Shown piece after piece: positions 50,801 to 64,000 of a DNA stretch of 64,000 nucleotides. Below the pieces are notes generated by a model. It made no database searches, was not told the DNA's origin, and worked only from the letters and a program-made list of their open reading frames with translations. Positions within the stretch are counted from its first letter, which is position 1. Each line of letters opens with the position of its first letter. The stretch is from contig CP154954.1 in assembly GCA_039621445.1 (NCBI GenBank), positions 78,130,073 to 78,194,072 of the forward strand, given 5' to 3'. Made by a program: the position numbers and the translations under genes. The DNA is from Euglena gracilis (lineage: Eukaryota > Euglenida > Euglenophyceae > Euglenales).

Positions 50801-53800
50801 GCGCCGGCGGGTCGAAAAACGCTCATTTTCGGCTCAAAAACAGTTTTTCCGGGTCCGGGAGGCCCAAAAACATCGTTTCGGGCAAAAAAAATTTTTTCGA
50901 TTTTTTTTCGACTTTTTTGACCCGGTTTTGACCCAAAATCAATGGGTCGGCGGCCCAAAACGGGGCGCTGGCGGGTCGAAAAACGCTCATTTTCGGCTCA
51001 AAAACAGTTTTTCCGGGTCCGGGAGGCCAAACAGCATCGTTTCGGGCAAAAAAAATTTTTTTCGATTTTTTTCGACTTTTTTGACCCGGTTTTGACCCAA
51101 AGTCAATGGGTCGGCGGCCCAAAACGGGGCGCTGGCGGGTCGAAAAACGCTCATTTTCGGCTCAAAAACAGTTTTTCCGGGTCCGGGAGGCCAAACAGCA
51201 TCGTTTCGGGCAAAAAAAATTTTTTTCGATTTTTTTCGACTTTTTTGACCCGGTTTTGACCCAAAATCAATGGGTCGGCGGCCCAAAACGGGGCGCTGGC
51301 GGGTCGAAAAACGCTCATTTTCGGCTCAAAAACAGTTTTTCCGGGTCCGGGAGGCCAAACAGCATCGTTTCGGGCAAAAAAATTTTTGATTTTTTTCGAC
51401 TTTTTTGACCCGGTTTTGACCCAAAATCAATGGGTCGGCGGCCCAAAACGGGGCGCTGGCGGGTCGAAAAACGCTCATTTTCGGCTCAAAAACAGTTTTT
51501 CCGGGTCCGGGAGGCCAAACAGCATCGTTTCGGGCAAAAAAATTTTTCGATTTTTTTCGACTTTTTTGACCCGGTTTTGACCCAAAATCAATGGGTCGGC
51601 GGCCCAAAACGGGGCGCTGGCGGGTCGAAAAACGCTCATTTTCGGCTCAAAAACAGTTTTTCCGGGTCCGGGAGGCCAAACAGCATCGTTTCGGGCAAAA
51701 AAAATTTTTTCGATTTTTTTCGACTTTTTTGACCCGGTTTTGACCCAAAGTCAATGGGTCGGCGGCCCAAACGGGGCGCCGGCGGGTCGAAAAACGCTCG
51801 TTTTCGGCTCAAAAACAGTTTTTCCGGGTCCGGGAGGCCAAAAAGCATCGTTTCGGGCAAAAAAATTTTTCGATTTTTTTCGACTTTTTTGACCCGGTTT
51901 TGACCCAAAATCAATGGGTCGGCGGCCCAAAACGGGGCGCTGGCGGGTCGAAAAACGCTCATTTTCGGCTCAAAAACAGTTTTTCCGGGTCCGGGAGGCC
52001 AAACAGCATCGTTTCGGGCAAAAAAAATTTTTCGATTTTTTTCGACTTTTTTGACCCGGTTTTGACCCAAAATCAATGGGTCGGCGGCCCAAAACGGGGC
52101 GCTGGCGGGTCGAAAAACGCTCATTTTCGGCTCAAAAACAGTTTTTCCGGGTCCGGGAGGCCAAACAGCATCGTTTCGGGCAAAAAAAATTTTTTCGATT
52201 TTTTTCGACTTTTTTGACCCGGTTTTGACCCAAAATCAATGGGTCGGCGGCCCAAAACGGGGCGCTGGCGGGTCGAAAAACGCTCATTTTCGGCTCAAAA
52301 ACAGTTTTTCCGGGTCCGGGAGGCCAAACAGCATCGTTTCGGGCAAAAAAAATTTTTCGATTTTTTTCGACTTTTTTGACCCGGTTTTGACCCAAAATCA
52401 ATGGGTCGGCGGCCCAAAACGGGGCGCTGGCGGGTCGAAAAACGCTCATTTTCGGCTCAAAAACAGTTTTTCCGGGTCCGGGAGGCCAAACAGCATCGTT
52501 TCGGGCAAAAAAATTTTTGATTTTTTTCGACTTTTTTGACCCGGTTTTGACCCAAAATCAATGGGTCGGCGGCCCAAAACGGGGCGCTGGCGGGTCGAAA
52601 AACGCTCATTTTCGGCTCAAAAACAGTTTTTCCGGGTCCGGGAGGCCAAACAGCATCGTTTCGGGCAAAAAAAAATTTTTCGATTTTTTTCGACTTTTTT
52701 GACCCGGTTTTGACCCAAAATCAATGGGTCGGCGGCCCAAAACGGGGCGCTGGCGGGTCGAAAAACGCTCATTTTCGGCTCAAAAACAGTTTTTCCGGGT
52801 CCGGGAGGCCAAACAGCATCGTTTCGGGCAAAAAAAATTTTTTGATTTTTTTCGACTTTTTTGACCCGGTTTTGACCCAAAATCAATGGGTCGGCGGCCC
52901 AAAAACGGGGCGCTGGCGGGTCGAAAAACGCTCATTTTCGGCTCAAAAACAGTTTTTCCGGGTCCGGGAGGCCAAAAAACATCGTTTCGGGCAAAAAAAT
53001 TTTTTTCGATTTTTTTCGACTTTTTTGACCCGTTTTTGACCCAAAATCAATGGGTCGGCGGCCCAAAACGGGGCGCTGGCGGGTCGAAAAACGCTCATTT
53101 TCGGCTCAAAAACAGTTTTTCCGGGTCCGGGAGGCCAAAAAACATCGTTTCGGGCAAAAAATTTTTTGATTTTTTTTGACTTTTTTGACCCGGTTTTGAC
53201 CCAAAATCAATGAATGGGTCGGCGGCCCAAAACGGGGCGCTGGCGGGTCGAAAAACGCTCATTTTCGGCTCAAAAACAGTTTTTCCGGGTCCGGGAGGCC
53301 AAACAGCATCGTTTCGGGCAAAAATTTTTTTTTCGACTTTTTTGACCTGGTTTTGACCCAAAATCAATGGGTCGGCGGCCCAAAACGGGGCGCTGGCGGG
53401 TCGAAAAACGCTCATTTTCGGCTCAAAAACAGTTTTTCCGGGTCCGGGAGGCCAAACAGCATCGTTTCGGGCAAAAAAAATTTTTTCGATTTTTTTTCGA
53501 CTTTTTTGACCCGGTTTTGACCCAAAATAAATGGGTTGGCGGCCCAAACGGGGCGCCGGCGGGTCGAAAAACGCTCGTTTTCGGCTCAAAAACAATTTTT
53601 CTGGGTCCGGGAGGCCAAACAGCATCGTTTCGGGCAAAAAAAAATTTTTCGATTTTTTTCGACTTTTTTGACCCGGTTTTGACCCAAAATCAATGGGTCG
53701 GCGGCCCAAAACGGGGCGCTGGCGGGTCGAAAAACGCTCATTTTCGGCTCAAAAACAGTTTTTCCGGGTCCGGGAGGCCAAACAGCATCGTTTCGGGCAA

Positions 53801-56791
53801 AAAAAATTTTCGATTTTTTCCGACTTTTTTGACCTGGTTTTGACCCAAAATCAATTGATCGGCGTCCAAAAACGGGGCGCCGGCGGGTCGAAAAACGCTC
53901 ATTTTCGGCTCAAAAACAGTTTTTCCGGGTCCGGGAGGCCAAACAGCATCGTTTCGGGCAAAAAAAAATTTTTCGATTTTTTTCGACTTTTTTGACCCGG
54001 TTTTGACCCAAAATCAATGGGTCGGCGGCCCAAAACGGGGCGCTGGCGGGTCGAAAAACGCTCATTTTCGGCTCAAAAACAGTTTTTCCGGGTCCGGGAG
54101 GCCAAACAGCATCGTTTCGGAAAAAAAAAAAAATTTTTTCGATTTTTTTCGACTTTTTTGACCCGGTTTTGACCCAAAATCAATGGGTTGGCGGCCCAAA
54201 ACGGGGCGCTGGCGGGTCGAAAAACGCTCATTTTCGGCTCAAAAACAGTTTTTCCGGGTCCGGGAGGCCAAAAAGCATCGTTTCGGGCAAAAAATTTTTT
54301 CGATTTTTTTCGACTTTTTTGACCCGGTTTTGACCCAAAATCAATGGGTCGGCGGCCCAAAACGGGGCGCTGGCGGGTCGAAAAACGCTCATTTTCGGCT
54401 CAAAAACAGTTTTTCCGGGTCCGGGAGGCCAAACAGCATCGTTTCGGGCAAAAAAAAATTTTTCGATTTTTTTCGACTTTTTTGACCCGGTTTTGACCCA
54501 AAATCAATGGGTTGGCGGCCCAAACGGGGTGCTGGCGGGTCGAAAAACGCTCATTTTCGGCTCAAAAACAGTTTTTCCGGGTCCGGGAGGCCAAAAAGCA
54601 TCGTTTCGGGCAAAAAATTTTTTCGATTTTTTTCGACTTTTTTGACCCGGTTTTGACCCAAAATCAATGGGTCGGCGGCCCAAAACGGGGCGCTGGCGGG
54701 TCGAAAAACGCTCATTTTCGGCTCAAAAACAGTTTTTCCGGGTCCGGGAGGCCAAACAGCATCGTTTCGGGCAAAAAAAATTTTTCGATTTTTTTCGACT
54801 TTTTTGACCCGGTTTTGACCCAAAATCAATGGGTTGGCGGCCCAAAACGGGGCGCTGGCGGGTCGAAAAACGCTCATTTTCGGCTCAAAAACAGTTTTTC
54901 CGGGTCCGGGAGGCCAAACAGCATCGTTTCGGGCAAAAAAATTTTTTTGATTTTTTTCGACTTTTTTGACCCGGTTTTGACCCAAAATCAATTGGTCGGC
55001 GGCCCAAAACGGGGCGCTGGCGGGTCGAAAAAACGCTCATTTTCTGCTCAAAAACAGTTTTTTTTTCCGGGTCCGGGAGGCCAAACAGCATCGTTTCGGG
55101 CAAAAAAAATTTTTCGATTTTTTTCGACTTTTTTGACCCGGTTTTGACCCAAAATCAATGGGTCGGCGGCCCAAAACGGGGCGCTGGCGGGTCGAAAAAC
55201 GCTCATTTTCGGCTCAAAAACAGTTTTTCCGGGTCCGGGAGGCCAAACAGCATCGTTTCGGGCAAAAAAAAATTTTTTTGATTTTTTTCGACTTTTTTGA
55301 CCCGGTTTTGACCCAAAATCAATGGGTCGGCGGCCCAAAACGGGGCGCTGGCGGGTCGAAAAACGCTCATTTTCGGCTCAAAAACAGTTTTTCCGGGTCC
55401 GGGAGGCCAAACAGAATAATTAAAAAAAAAAAAATTTTTTCGATTTTTTTTCGACTTTTTTGACCCGGTTTTGACCCAAAATCAATGGGTCGGCGGCCCA
55501 AAACGGGGCGCTGGCGGGTCGAAAAACGCTCATTTTCGGCTCAAAAAACAGTTTTTCCGGGTCCGGGAGGCCAAAAAACATCGTTTCGGGCAAAAAAAAT
55601 TTTTGATTTTTTTCGACTTTTTTGACCCGGTTTTGACCCAAAATCAATGGGTCGGCGGCCCAAAACGGGGCGCTGGCGGGTCGAAAAACGCTCATTTTCG
55701 GCTCAAAAACAGTTTTTCCGGGTCCGGGAGGCCAAACAGCATCGTTTCGGGCAAAAAAAAATTTTTCGCTTTTTTTCGACTTTTTTGACCCGGTTTTGAC
55801 CCAAAGTCAATGGGTCGGCGGCCCAAAACGGGCCGCGGCCGGGCGAAAAAACGCTCATTTTCGGCCCAAAAACATTTTTTACGGGTCCGGGAGGCCAAAC
55901 AGCATCGTTTCGGGCAAAAAAATTTTTCGATTTTTTTCGCCTTTTTAGACCCGGTTTTGACCCAAATCAATGGGTCGGCGGCCCAAAACGGGGCGCTGGC
56001 GGGTCGAAAAACGCTCATTTTCGGCTCAAAAACAGTTTTTTCCGGGTCCGGGAGGCCAAACAGCATCGTTTCGGGCAAAAAAATTTTTCGATTTTTTTCG
56101 ACTTTTTTGACCCGGTTTTGACCCAAAATCAATGGGTCGGCGGCCCAAAACGGGGCGCTGGCGGGTCGAAAAACGCTCATTTTCGGCTCAAAAACAGTTT
56201 TTCCGGGTCCGGGAGGCCAAACAGCATCGTTTCGGGCAAAAAAAATTTTTTCGATTTTTTTCGACTTTTTTGACCCGGTTTTGACCCAAAATCAATGGGT
56301 CGGCGGCCCAAAACGGGGCGCTGGCGGGTCGAAAAAAATTCGTTTTCGGGTCAAAAAAAATTTTTTCGGGGTCGGGAGGGCCAAACAGCATCGTTTCGGG
56401 CAAAAAAAATTTTTTCGATTTTTTTCGACTTTTTTGACCCGGTTTTGACCCAAAATCAATGGGTCGGCGGCCCAAAACGGGGCGCTGGCGGGTCGAAAAA
56501 CGCTCATTTTCGGCTCAAAAACAGTTTTTCCGGGTCCGGGAGGCCAAACAGCATCGTTTCGGGCAAAAAATTTTTTTCGATTTTTTTCGACTTTTTTGAC
56601 CCGGTTTTGACCCAAATCAATGGGTCGGCAGACGAAAAAGGGGCGTTGGCGGGTAGAAAAACGCTCATTTTCGGCTCAAAAACAGTTTTTCCGGGTCCGG
56701 GAGGCCAAACAGCATCGTTTCGGGAAAAAAAAATTTTTCGCTTTTTTTCGACTTTTTTGACCCGGTTTTTTGACCCAAATCAATGGGTTGC

Positions 56792-56828
56792 AAAAAAAAA
56801 AAAAAAACAAAAAAACAGAAAAAAAACA

Positions 56829-56860
<32 letters not shown>

Positions 56861-56880
56861 AAAAAAAAAAAACAACAAAG
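56792..56880. repeat. A-rich interruption in the satellite
   Basis: About 90 bases of A with scattered C, G and T replace part of one monomer between AATGGGTTG and GGGCCCAAAACGG. Confidence 0.9.
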
Positions 56881-58887
56881 AAGGGCCCAAAACGGGGCGC
56901 TGGCGGGTCAAAAAAAGCTCATTTTCGGCTCAAAAAAAGTTTTTCCGGGTCCGGGAGGCCAACAAAGAGCCTCTTTTCGGGCAAAAAAAAAAATTTTTTT
57001 TCGATTTTTTTTCGACTTTTTTGACCCGGTTTTGACCCAAAATCAATGGGTCGGCGGCCCAAAACGGGGCGCTGGCGGTCGAAAAACCGCTCATTTTCGG
57101 CTCAAAAACAGTTTTTCCGGGTCCGGGGCAAAAAAAAAAAAAATTTTTTTCGATTTTTTTCGACTTTTTTGACCCGGTTTTGACCCAAAATCAATGGGTC
57201 GGCGGCCCAAAACGGGGCGCTGGCGGGTCGAAAAACGCTCATTTTCGGCTCAAAAACAGTTTTTCCGGGTCCGGGAGGCCAAAAAAGCATTCGTTTCGGC
57301 AAAAAAATTTTTTTTTTCGATTTTTTCGACTTTTTTGACCCGGTTTTGACCCAAAATCAATGGGTCGGCGGCCCAAAACGGGGCGCTGGCGGGTCGAAAA
57401 ACGCTCATTTTCGGCTCAAAAACAGTTTTTCCGGGTCCGGGAGGCCCAACAGCATCGTTTCGGGCAAAAAAAAATTTTCGATTTTTTTCGACTTTTTTGA
57501 CCCGGTTTTGACCCAAAATCAATGGGTCGGCGGCCCAAAACGGGGCGCTGGCGGGTCGAAAAACGCTCATTTTCGGCTCAAAAACAGTTTTTCCGGGTCC
57601 GGGAGGCCAAAAAACATCGTTTCGGGCAAAAAAATTTTTTCGATTTTTTTCGACTTTTTTGACCCGGTTTTGACACAATCAATGGGTCGGCGGCCCAAAA
57701 CGGGGCGCTGGCGGGTCGAAAAACGCTCATTTTCGGCTCAAAAACAGTTTTTCCGGGTCCGGGAGGCCAAAAAACATCGTTTCGGGCAAAAAAAATTTTT
57801 CGATTTTTTTCGACTTTTTTGACCCGGTTTTGACCCAAAATCAATGGGTCGGCGGCCCAAAACGGGGCGCTGGTGGGTCGAAAAACGCTCATTTTCGGCT
57901 CAAAAACAGTTTTTCCGGGTCCGGGAGGCCAAAAAAACATCGTTTCGGGCAAAAAAAAATCTTTCGATTTTTTTTCGACTTTTTTGACCCGGTTTTGACC
58001 CAAAGTCAATGGGTCGGCGGCCCAAAAACGGGGCGCTGGCGGGTCGAAAAACGCTCGTTTTCGGCTCAAAAACAGTTTTTCCGGGTCCGGGAGGCCAAAA
58101 AACATCGTTTCGGGCAAAAAAATTTTTGATTTTTTTTGACTTTTTTTTTCCGGTTTTTTTCCAAAATAAATGGGTGGGCGCCCCAAACGGGGCGCTGGCG
58201 GGTCGAAAAACGCTCATTTTCGGCTCAAAAACAGTTTTTCCGGGTCCGGGAGGCCAAACAGCATCGTTTCGGGCAAAAAAAATTTTTTCGATTTTTTTCG
58301 ACTTTTTTGACCCGGTTTTGACCCAAAATCAATGGGTCGGCGGCCCAAAACGGGGGCGCTGGCGGGTCGAAAAACGCTCATTTTCGGCTCAAAAACAGTT
58401 TTTCCGGGTCCGGGAGGCCAAACAGCATCGTTTCGGGCAAAAAAAATTTTTTCGATTTTTTTCGACTTTTTTGACCCGGTTTTGACCCAAAATCAATGGG
58501 TCGGCGGCCCAAAACGGGGCGCTGGCGGGTCGAAAAACGCTCATTTTCGGCTCAAAAACAGTTTTTCCGGGTCCGGGAGGCCAAACAGCATCGTTTCGGG
58601 CAAAAAAAATTTTTTCGATTTTTTTCGACTTTTTTGACCCGGTTTTGACCCAAAATCAATGGGTCGGCGGCCCAAAACGGGGCGCTGGCGGGTCGAAAAA
58701 CGCTCATTTTCGGCTCAAAAACAGTTTTTCCGGGTCCGGGAGGCCAAACAGCATCGTTTCGGGCAAAAAAATTTTTTGATTTTTTTCGACTTTTTTGACC
58801 CTTTTTTGACCCAAAATCAATGGGTCGGCGGCCTCAAACGTGGCGCTGGCGGGTCGAAAAACGCTCATTTGTTCGGCTCAAAACAGT

Positions 58888-58910
58888 TTTTTTTTTTTTT
58901 TTTTTTCCTT
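58888..58910. repeat. T-run interruption in the satellite
   Basis: A run of about 22 T expands the CAGTTTTTCC segment of one monomer. Confidence 0.85.
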
Positions 58911-61013
58911 TCCGGGTCCGGGAGGCCAAACAGCATCGTTTCGGGCAAAAAAAATTTTTTCGATTTTTTTCGACTTTTTTGACCCGGTTTTGACCCAAAA
59001 TCAATGGGTCGGCGGCCCAAAACGGGGCGCTGGCGGGTCGAAAAACGCTCATTTTCGGCTCAAAAACAGTTTTTCCGGGTCCGGGAGGCCAAACAGCATC
59101 GTTTCGGGCAAAAAAATTTTTTTTTTTTTTTGACTTTTTTTACCCGCGTTTGTTCCAAAGTCAATGGGGTCGCGGCCCAAAACGCGGCGCTGGCGGGTCG
59201 AAAAACGCTCATTTCTCGCTCAAAAACAGTTTTTTCCGGGTCCGGGAGGCCAAACAGCATGGTTTCGGGCAAAAAAAATTTTTTTCGATTTTTTTCGACT
59301 TTTTTGACCCGGGTTTGACCCAAAATCAATGGGTCGGCGGCCCAAAACGGGGCGCTGGCGGGTCGAAAAACGCTCATTTTCGGCTCAAAAACAGTTTTTC
59401 CGGGTCCGGGAGGCCAAACAGCATCGTTTCGGGCAAAAAAATTTTTTTGGTTTTTTTTGGCTTTTTTGTACCCGGTTTTGACCAAAATCAATGGGTCGGC
59501 GGCCCAAAAACGGGGCGCTGGCGGGTCGAAAAACGCTCATTTTCGGCTCAAAAACAGTTTTTCCGGGTCCGGGAGGCCAAACAGCATCGTTTCGGGCAAA
59601 AAAATTTTTTTCGATTTTTTTCGACTTTTTTGACCCGGTTTTGACCCAAAATCAATGGGTCGGCGGCCCAAAACGGGGCGCTGGCGGGTCGAAAAACGCT
59701 CATTTTCGGCTCAAAAACAGTTTTTCTGGGTCCGGGAGGCCAAACAGCATCGTTTCGGGCAAAAAAATTTTTTCGATTTTTTTCGACTTTTTTGACCCGG
59801 TTTTGACCCAAAATCAATGGGTCGGCGGCCCAAAACGGGGCGTGGGAGGGTCGAAAAACGCTCATTTTCGGCTCAAAAACAGTTTTTCCGGGTCCGGGAG
59901 GCCAAACAGCATCGTTTCGGGCAAAAAAATTTTTTTCGATTTTTTTCGACTTTTTTGACCCGGTTTTGACCCAAAATCAATGGGTCGGCGGCCCAAAACG
60001 GGGCGCTGGCGGGTCGAAAAACGCTCATTTTCGGCTCAAAAACAGTTTTTCCGGGTCCGGGAGGCCAAACAGCATCGTTTCGGGCAAAAAAAAATTTTCG
60101 ATTTTTTTCGACTTTTTTGACCCGGTTTTGACCCAAAATCAATGGGTCGGCGGCCCAAAACGGGGCGCTGGCGGGTCGAAAAACGCTCATTTTCGGCTCA
60201 AAAACAGTTTTTCCGGGTCCGGGAGGCCAAACAGCATCGTTTCGGGCAAAAAATTTTTTTCGATTTTTTTCGACTTTTTTGACCCGGTTTTGACCCAAAA
60301 TCAATGGGTCGGCGGCCCAAAACGGGGCGCTGGCGGGTCGAAAAACGCTCATTTTCGGCTCAAAAACAGTTTTTCCGGGTCCGGGAGGCCAAACAGCATC
60401 GTTTCGGGCAAAAAAATTTTTTTCGATTTTTTTCGACTTTTTGGCCCCGGTTTGGACCCAAATTAAAGGGGCGGGCGCCCAAAACGGGGTGCTGGCGGGT
60501 CGAAAAACGCTCGTTTTCGGCTCAAAAACAGTTTTTCCGGGCAAAAAATTTTTTCCGATTTTTTTCGACTTTTTTGACCCGGTTTTGACCCAAAATCAAT
60601 GGGTTGGCAGCCCAAAACGGGGCGCTGGCGGGTCGAAAAACGCTCATTTTCGGCTCAAAAACAGTTTTTCCGGGTCCGGGAGGCCAAACAGCATCGTTTC
60701 GGGCAAAAAAAACATTTTTGATTTTTTTCGACTTTTTTGACCCGGTTTTGACCCAAAATCAATGGGTCGGCGGCCCAAAACGGGGCGCTGGCGGGTCGAA
60801 AACCGCTCATTTTCGGCTCAAAAACAGTTTTTCCGGGTCCGGGAGGCCAAACAGCATCGTTTCGGGCAAAAAAAAATTTTTCGATTTTTTCGACTTTTTT
60901 GACCCGGTTTTGACCCAAAATCAATGGGTCGGCGGCCCAAAACGGGGCGCTGGCGGGTCGAAAAACGCTCATTTTCGGCCCAAAAACAGTTTTTCCGATG
61001 TTCTGAAGTGAAA

Positions 61014-61050
<37 letters not shown>

Positions 61051-61118
61051 AAAAAAAAAAAAAAATAAGAAAAAAAAAAAAAAAAAAAAAATAAACAAAA
61101 AAAAAAAAAAAAAAAAAA

Positions 61119-61155
<37 letters not shown>

Positions 61156-61166
61156 AAAAAAAAACT
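61014..61166. repeat. Long A-rich interruption in the satellite
   Basis: About 150 bases of nearly pure A (single C, G and T) replace the GGGTCCGGGAGGCCAAACAG part of one monomer. Confidence 0.9.
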
Positions 61167-64000
61167 GGCAAAAAAAATTTTTTCGATTTTTTCGACTTTT
61201 TTGACCCGGTTTTGACCCAAAATCAATGGGTCGGCGGCCCAAAACGGGGCGCTGGCGGGTCGAAAAACGCTCATTTTCGGCTCAAAAACAGTTTTTCCGG
61301 GTCCGGGAGGCCAAACAGCATCGTTTCGGGCAAAAAAGTCATTTTCGATTTTTTTCGACTTTTTTGACCCGGTTTTGACCCAAAATCAATGGGTCGGCGG
61401 CCCAAAACGGGGCGCTGGCGGGTCGAAAAACGCTCATTTTCGGCTCAAAAACAGTTTTTCCGGGTCCGGGAGGCCAAACAGCATCGTTTCGGGCAAAAAA
61501 ATTTTTTCGATTTTTTTCGACTTTTTTGACCCGGTTTTGACCCAAAATCAATGGGTTGGCGGCCCAAAACGGGGCGCTGGCGGGTCGAAAAACGCTCATT
61601 TTCGGCTCAAAAACAGTTTTTCCGGGTCCGGGAGGCCAAACAGCATCGTTTCGGGCAAAAAAAAATTTTTCGATTTTTTTTCGACTTTTTTTACTCGGTT
61701 TTGACCCAAAATCAATGGGTCGTTGGCGGCCCAAAACGGGGCGCTGGCGGGTCGAAAAACGCTCATTTTCGGCTCAAAAACAGTTTTTCCGGGTCCGGGA
61801 GGCCAAACAGCATCGTTTCGGGCAAAAAAATTTTTTTCGATTTTTTTCGACTTTTTTGACCCGGTTTTGACCCAAAATCAATGGGTTGGCGGCCCAAAAC
61901 GGGGCGCTGGCGGGTCGAAAAACGCTCATTTTCGGCTCAAAAACAGTTTTTCCGGGTCCGGGAGGCCAAACAGCATCGTTTCGGGCAAAAAAATTTTTTC
62001 GATTTTTTTCGACTTTTTTGACCCGGTTTTGACCCAAAATCAATGGGTCGGCGGCCCAAAACGGGGGCGCTGGCGGGTCGAAACGCGCTCATTTTCGGCT
62101 CAAAAACAGTTTTTCCGGGTCCGGGAGGCCAAACAGCATCGTTTCGGGCAAAAAAAATTTTTTCGATTTTTTTCGACTTTTTTGACCCGGTTTTGACCCA
62201 AAATCAATGGGTCGGCGGCCCAAAACGGGGCGCTGGCGGGTCGAAAAACGCTCATTTTCGGCTCAAAAACAGTTTTTCCGGGTCCGGGAGGCCAAACAGC
62301 ATCGTTTCGGGCAAAAAAATTTTTTTCGATTTTTTTCGACTTTTTTGACCCGGTTTTGACCCAAAATCAATGGGTCGGCGGCCCAAAATGGGGTGCTGGC
62401 GGGTTGAAAAACGCTAATTTTTGGTTTAATAACAGTTTTTCCGGGTCCGGAAGGCCAAACAGCATCGTTTCGGGCAAAAAAAATTTTTCGATTTTTTTCG
62501 ACTTTTTTGACCCGGTTTTGACCCAAAATCAATGGGTTGGCAGCCCAAAATGGGGTGCTGGCGGGTCTCGAAACGCTCATTTTTTTTTTTCCGGGTCCGG
62601 GAGGCCAAACAGCATCGTTTCGGGCAAAAAAAATTTTTTTCGATTTTTTTCGACTTTTTTGACCCGGTTTTGACCCAAAATCAATGGGTCGGCGGCCCAA
62701 AACGGGGCGCTGGCGGGTCGAAAAACGCTCGTTTTCGGCTCAAAAACAGTTTTTCCGGGTCCGGGAGGCCAAAAAACATCGTTTCGGGCAAAAAAAAAAT
62801 TTTTCGATTTTTTTTCGACTTTTTTGACCCGGTTTTGACCCAAAATCAATGGGTCGGCGGCCCAAAACGGGGCGCTGGCGGGTCGAAAAACGCTCGTTTT
62901 CGGCTCAAAAACAGTTTTTCCGGGTCCGGGAGGCCAAAAAACATCGTTTCGGGCAAAAAAAAATTCGCGTTTTTCAACCTTTTTCGACTTTTTTGACCCG
63001 GTTTTGACCCAAAATCAATGGGTCGGCGGCCCAAAACGGGGCGCTGGCGGGTCGAAAAACGCTCATTTTCGGCTCAAAAACAGTTTTTCCGGGTCCGGGA
63101 GGCCAAAAAACATCGTTTCGGGCAAAAAATTTTTGATTTTTTTCGACTTTTTTGACCCGGTTTTGACCCAAAATCAATGGGTCGGCGGCCCAAAACGGGG
63201 CGCTGGCGGGTCGAAAAACGCTCATTTTCGGCTCAAAAACAGTTTTTCCGGGTCCGGGAGGCCAAAAACATCGTTTCGGGAAAAAAAAAATGTTTCGATT
63301 TTTTTCGACTTTTTTGACCCGGTTATGACCCAAAATCCATGGGTCGGCGGCCCAAAACGGGCGCGCTGGTGGTTCGAAAAACGCTCGTTTTCGGCTCAAA
63401 GACAGTTTTTTTTCCGGGTCCGGGAGGCCAAAAACATCGTTTCGGGCAAAAAAATTTTTTTGATTTTTTTTGACTTTTTTGACACGGTTTTGACCCACCA
63501 TCAATCAATGGGTCGGCGGCCCAAAACGGGGCGCTGGCGGGTCGAAAAACGCTCATTTTCGGCTCAAAAACAGTTTTTCCGGGTCCGGGAGGCCAAAACG
63601 CATCGTTTCGCGCAAAAAAAATTTTTTCGATTTTTTTCGACTTTTTTGACCCGGTTTTGACCCAAAATCAATGGGTCGGCGGCCCAAAACGGGGCGCTGG
63701 CGGGTCGAAAAACGCTCATTTTCGGCTCAAAAACAGTTTTTCCGGGTCCGGGAGGCCAAAAAACATCGTTTCGGGCAAAAAAAATTTTTTGATTTTTTTC
63801 GACTTTTTTGACCCGGTTTTGACCCAAAAGCAATGGGCGGGCCAAAACGGGGCGCTGGCGGGTCGAAAAACGCTCATTTTCGGCTCAAAAACAGTTTTTT
63901 TTCGCTTTTTCCTTTTTCTTCGGTCCGGGAGGCCAAAAACATCGTTTCGGGCAAAAAAAATTTTTCGATTTTTTTCGACTTTTTTGACCCGGTTTTGACC

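Larger units (their letters stand above)
47868..64000. repeat. 162-bp satellite array, about 100 monomers
   Basis: Head-to-tail copies of a unit of about 160-163 bases: TTGACCCAAAATCAATGGGT, CGGCGGCCCAAAACGGGGCG, CTGGCGGGTCGAAAAACGCT, CATTTTCGGCTCAAAAACAG, TTTTTCCGGGTCCGGGAGGC, CAAACAGCATCGTTTCGGGC, an A/T block, then TTTTTTCGACTTTTTTGACC. Copies differ mostly in the A/T block length and at a few sites (GCTCA/GCTCG, AAACAGCAT/AAAAAACAT). The first units near 47868-48200 are the most diverged. Reading frames of 60-240 codons on both strands follow from a unit close to 54 codons with few stops; they are not genes. The array continues past the window. Confidence 0.98.

Noticed and set aside
47868-64000. 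Dozens of 60-240-codon frames on both strands, reading NQWVGGPKRGAGGSKNAHF or GRRPIDFGSKPGQKSRKK
   Set aside because: They are translations of the 162-bp satellite unit in several frames on both strands. They break whenever the A/T block changes length, which a coding repeat would not tolerate.

Overview
This is eukaryotic nuclear DNA, probably from a repeat-rich protist or alga. The evidence is short GC-rich exons separated by introns with mostly GT-AG borders, TTAGGG-like tracts, many microsatellites, hAT-type DNA transposons with 8-bp target duplications, and a 16-kb tandem satellite. I saw no bacterial-style operons, tRNA, rRNA or CRISPR array. I cannot name the species. Most long reading frames here are by-products of low-complexity DNA and are left out.

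The host coding signal lies almost entirely on the minus strand. The clearest gene runs from about 19.1 kb down to a stop codon at 9642. It encodes a protein kinase of tyrosine-kinase-like (TKL/Raf-like) type, split over at least seven kinase exons: glycine-rich loop and lysine, helix C, HRDLKGSN catalytic loop, activation segment, APE/helix F, helix G, and the final LIRDCW exon. It is atypical: DFG is DFD, and alanine sits where the helix C glutamate is expected. Further minus-strand exon-like segments continue upstream at 26.4, 28.9-29.6, 33.3-33.9, 34.3, 35.2, 39.9-40.1, 42.4, 44.1 and 44.9-45.1 kb. They may belong to the same very long gene or to neighbouring genes on that strand; I do not recognise their products.

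Region by region: 1-3.6 kb is a long inverted repeat with a 247-bp MITE in one arm. 3.6-9.6 kb is repeats with no convincing gene. 9.6-19.1 kb is the kinase gene, whose introns hold a fold-back element, microsatellites and a 55-bp minisatellite. 21.6-26.2 kb is a 4.6-kb terminal-inverted-repeat (TIR) element with an uncharacterised gene, and a second 1.4-kb element is nested in it. 26.5-28.4 kb is an internally deleted hAT transposon. 30.1-33.1 kb is a TIR element filled with about 19 copies of a palindromic TTTGCGCAAATGCGC-type motif. 36.8-38.5 and 40.2-41.3 kb are two members of one hAT-like family with identical ends, different interiors and exact 8-bp duplications. 47.9-64.0 kb is about 100 head-to-tail copies of a 162-bp satellite that runs off the window.

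The region reads as a long host gene (or gene cluster) whose introns have been expanded by several TIR transposon families, next to a satellite block. Each family carries its own short subterminal repeat word (CCTTAAAAAA, TTTATTCCGG, GCGGAAAAATT, TAGTCGGC), which fits separate transposase specificities.
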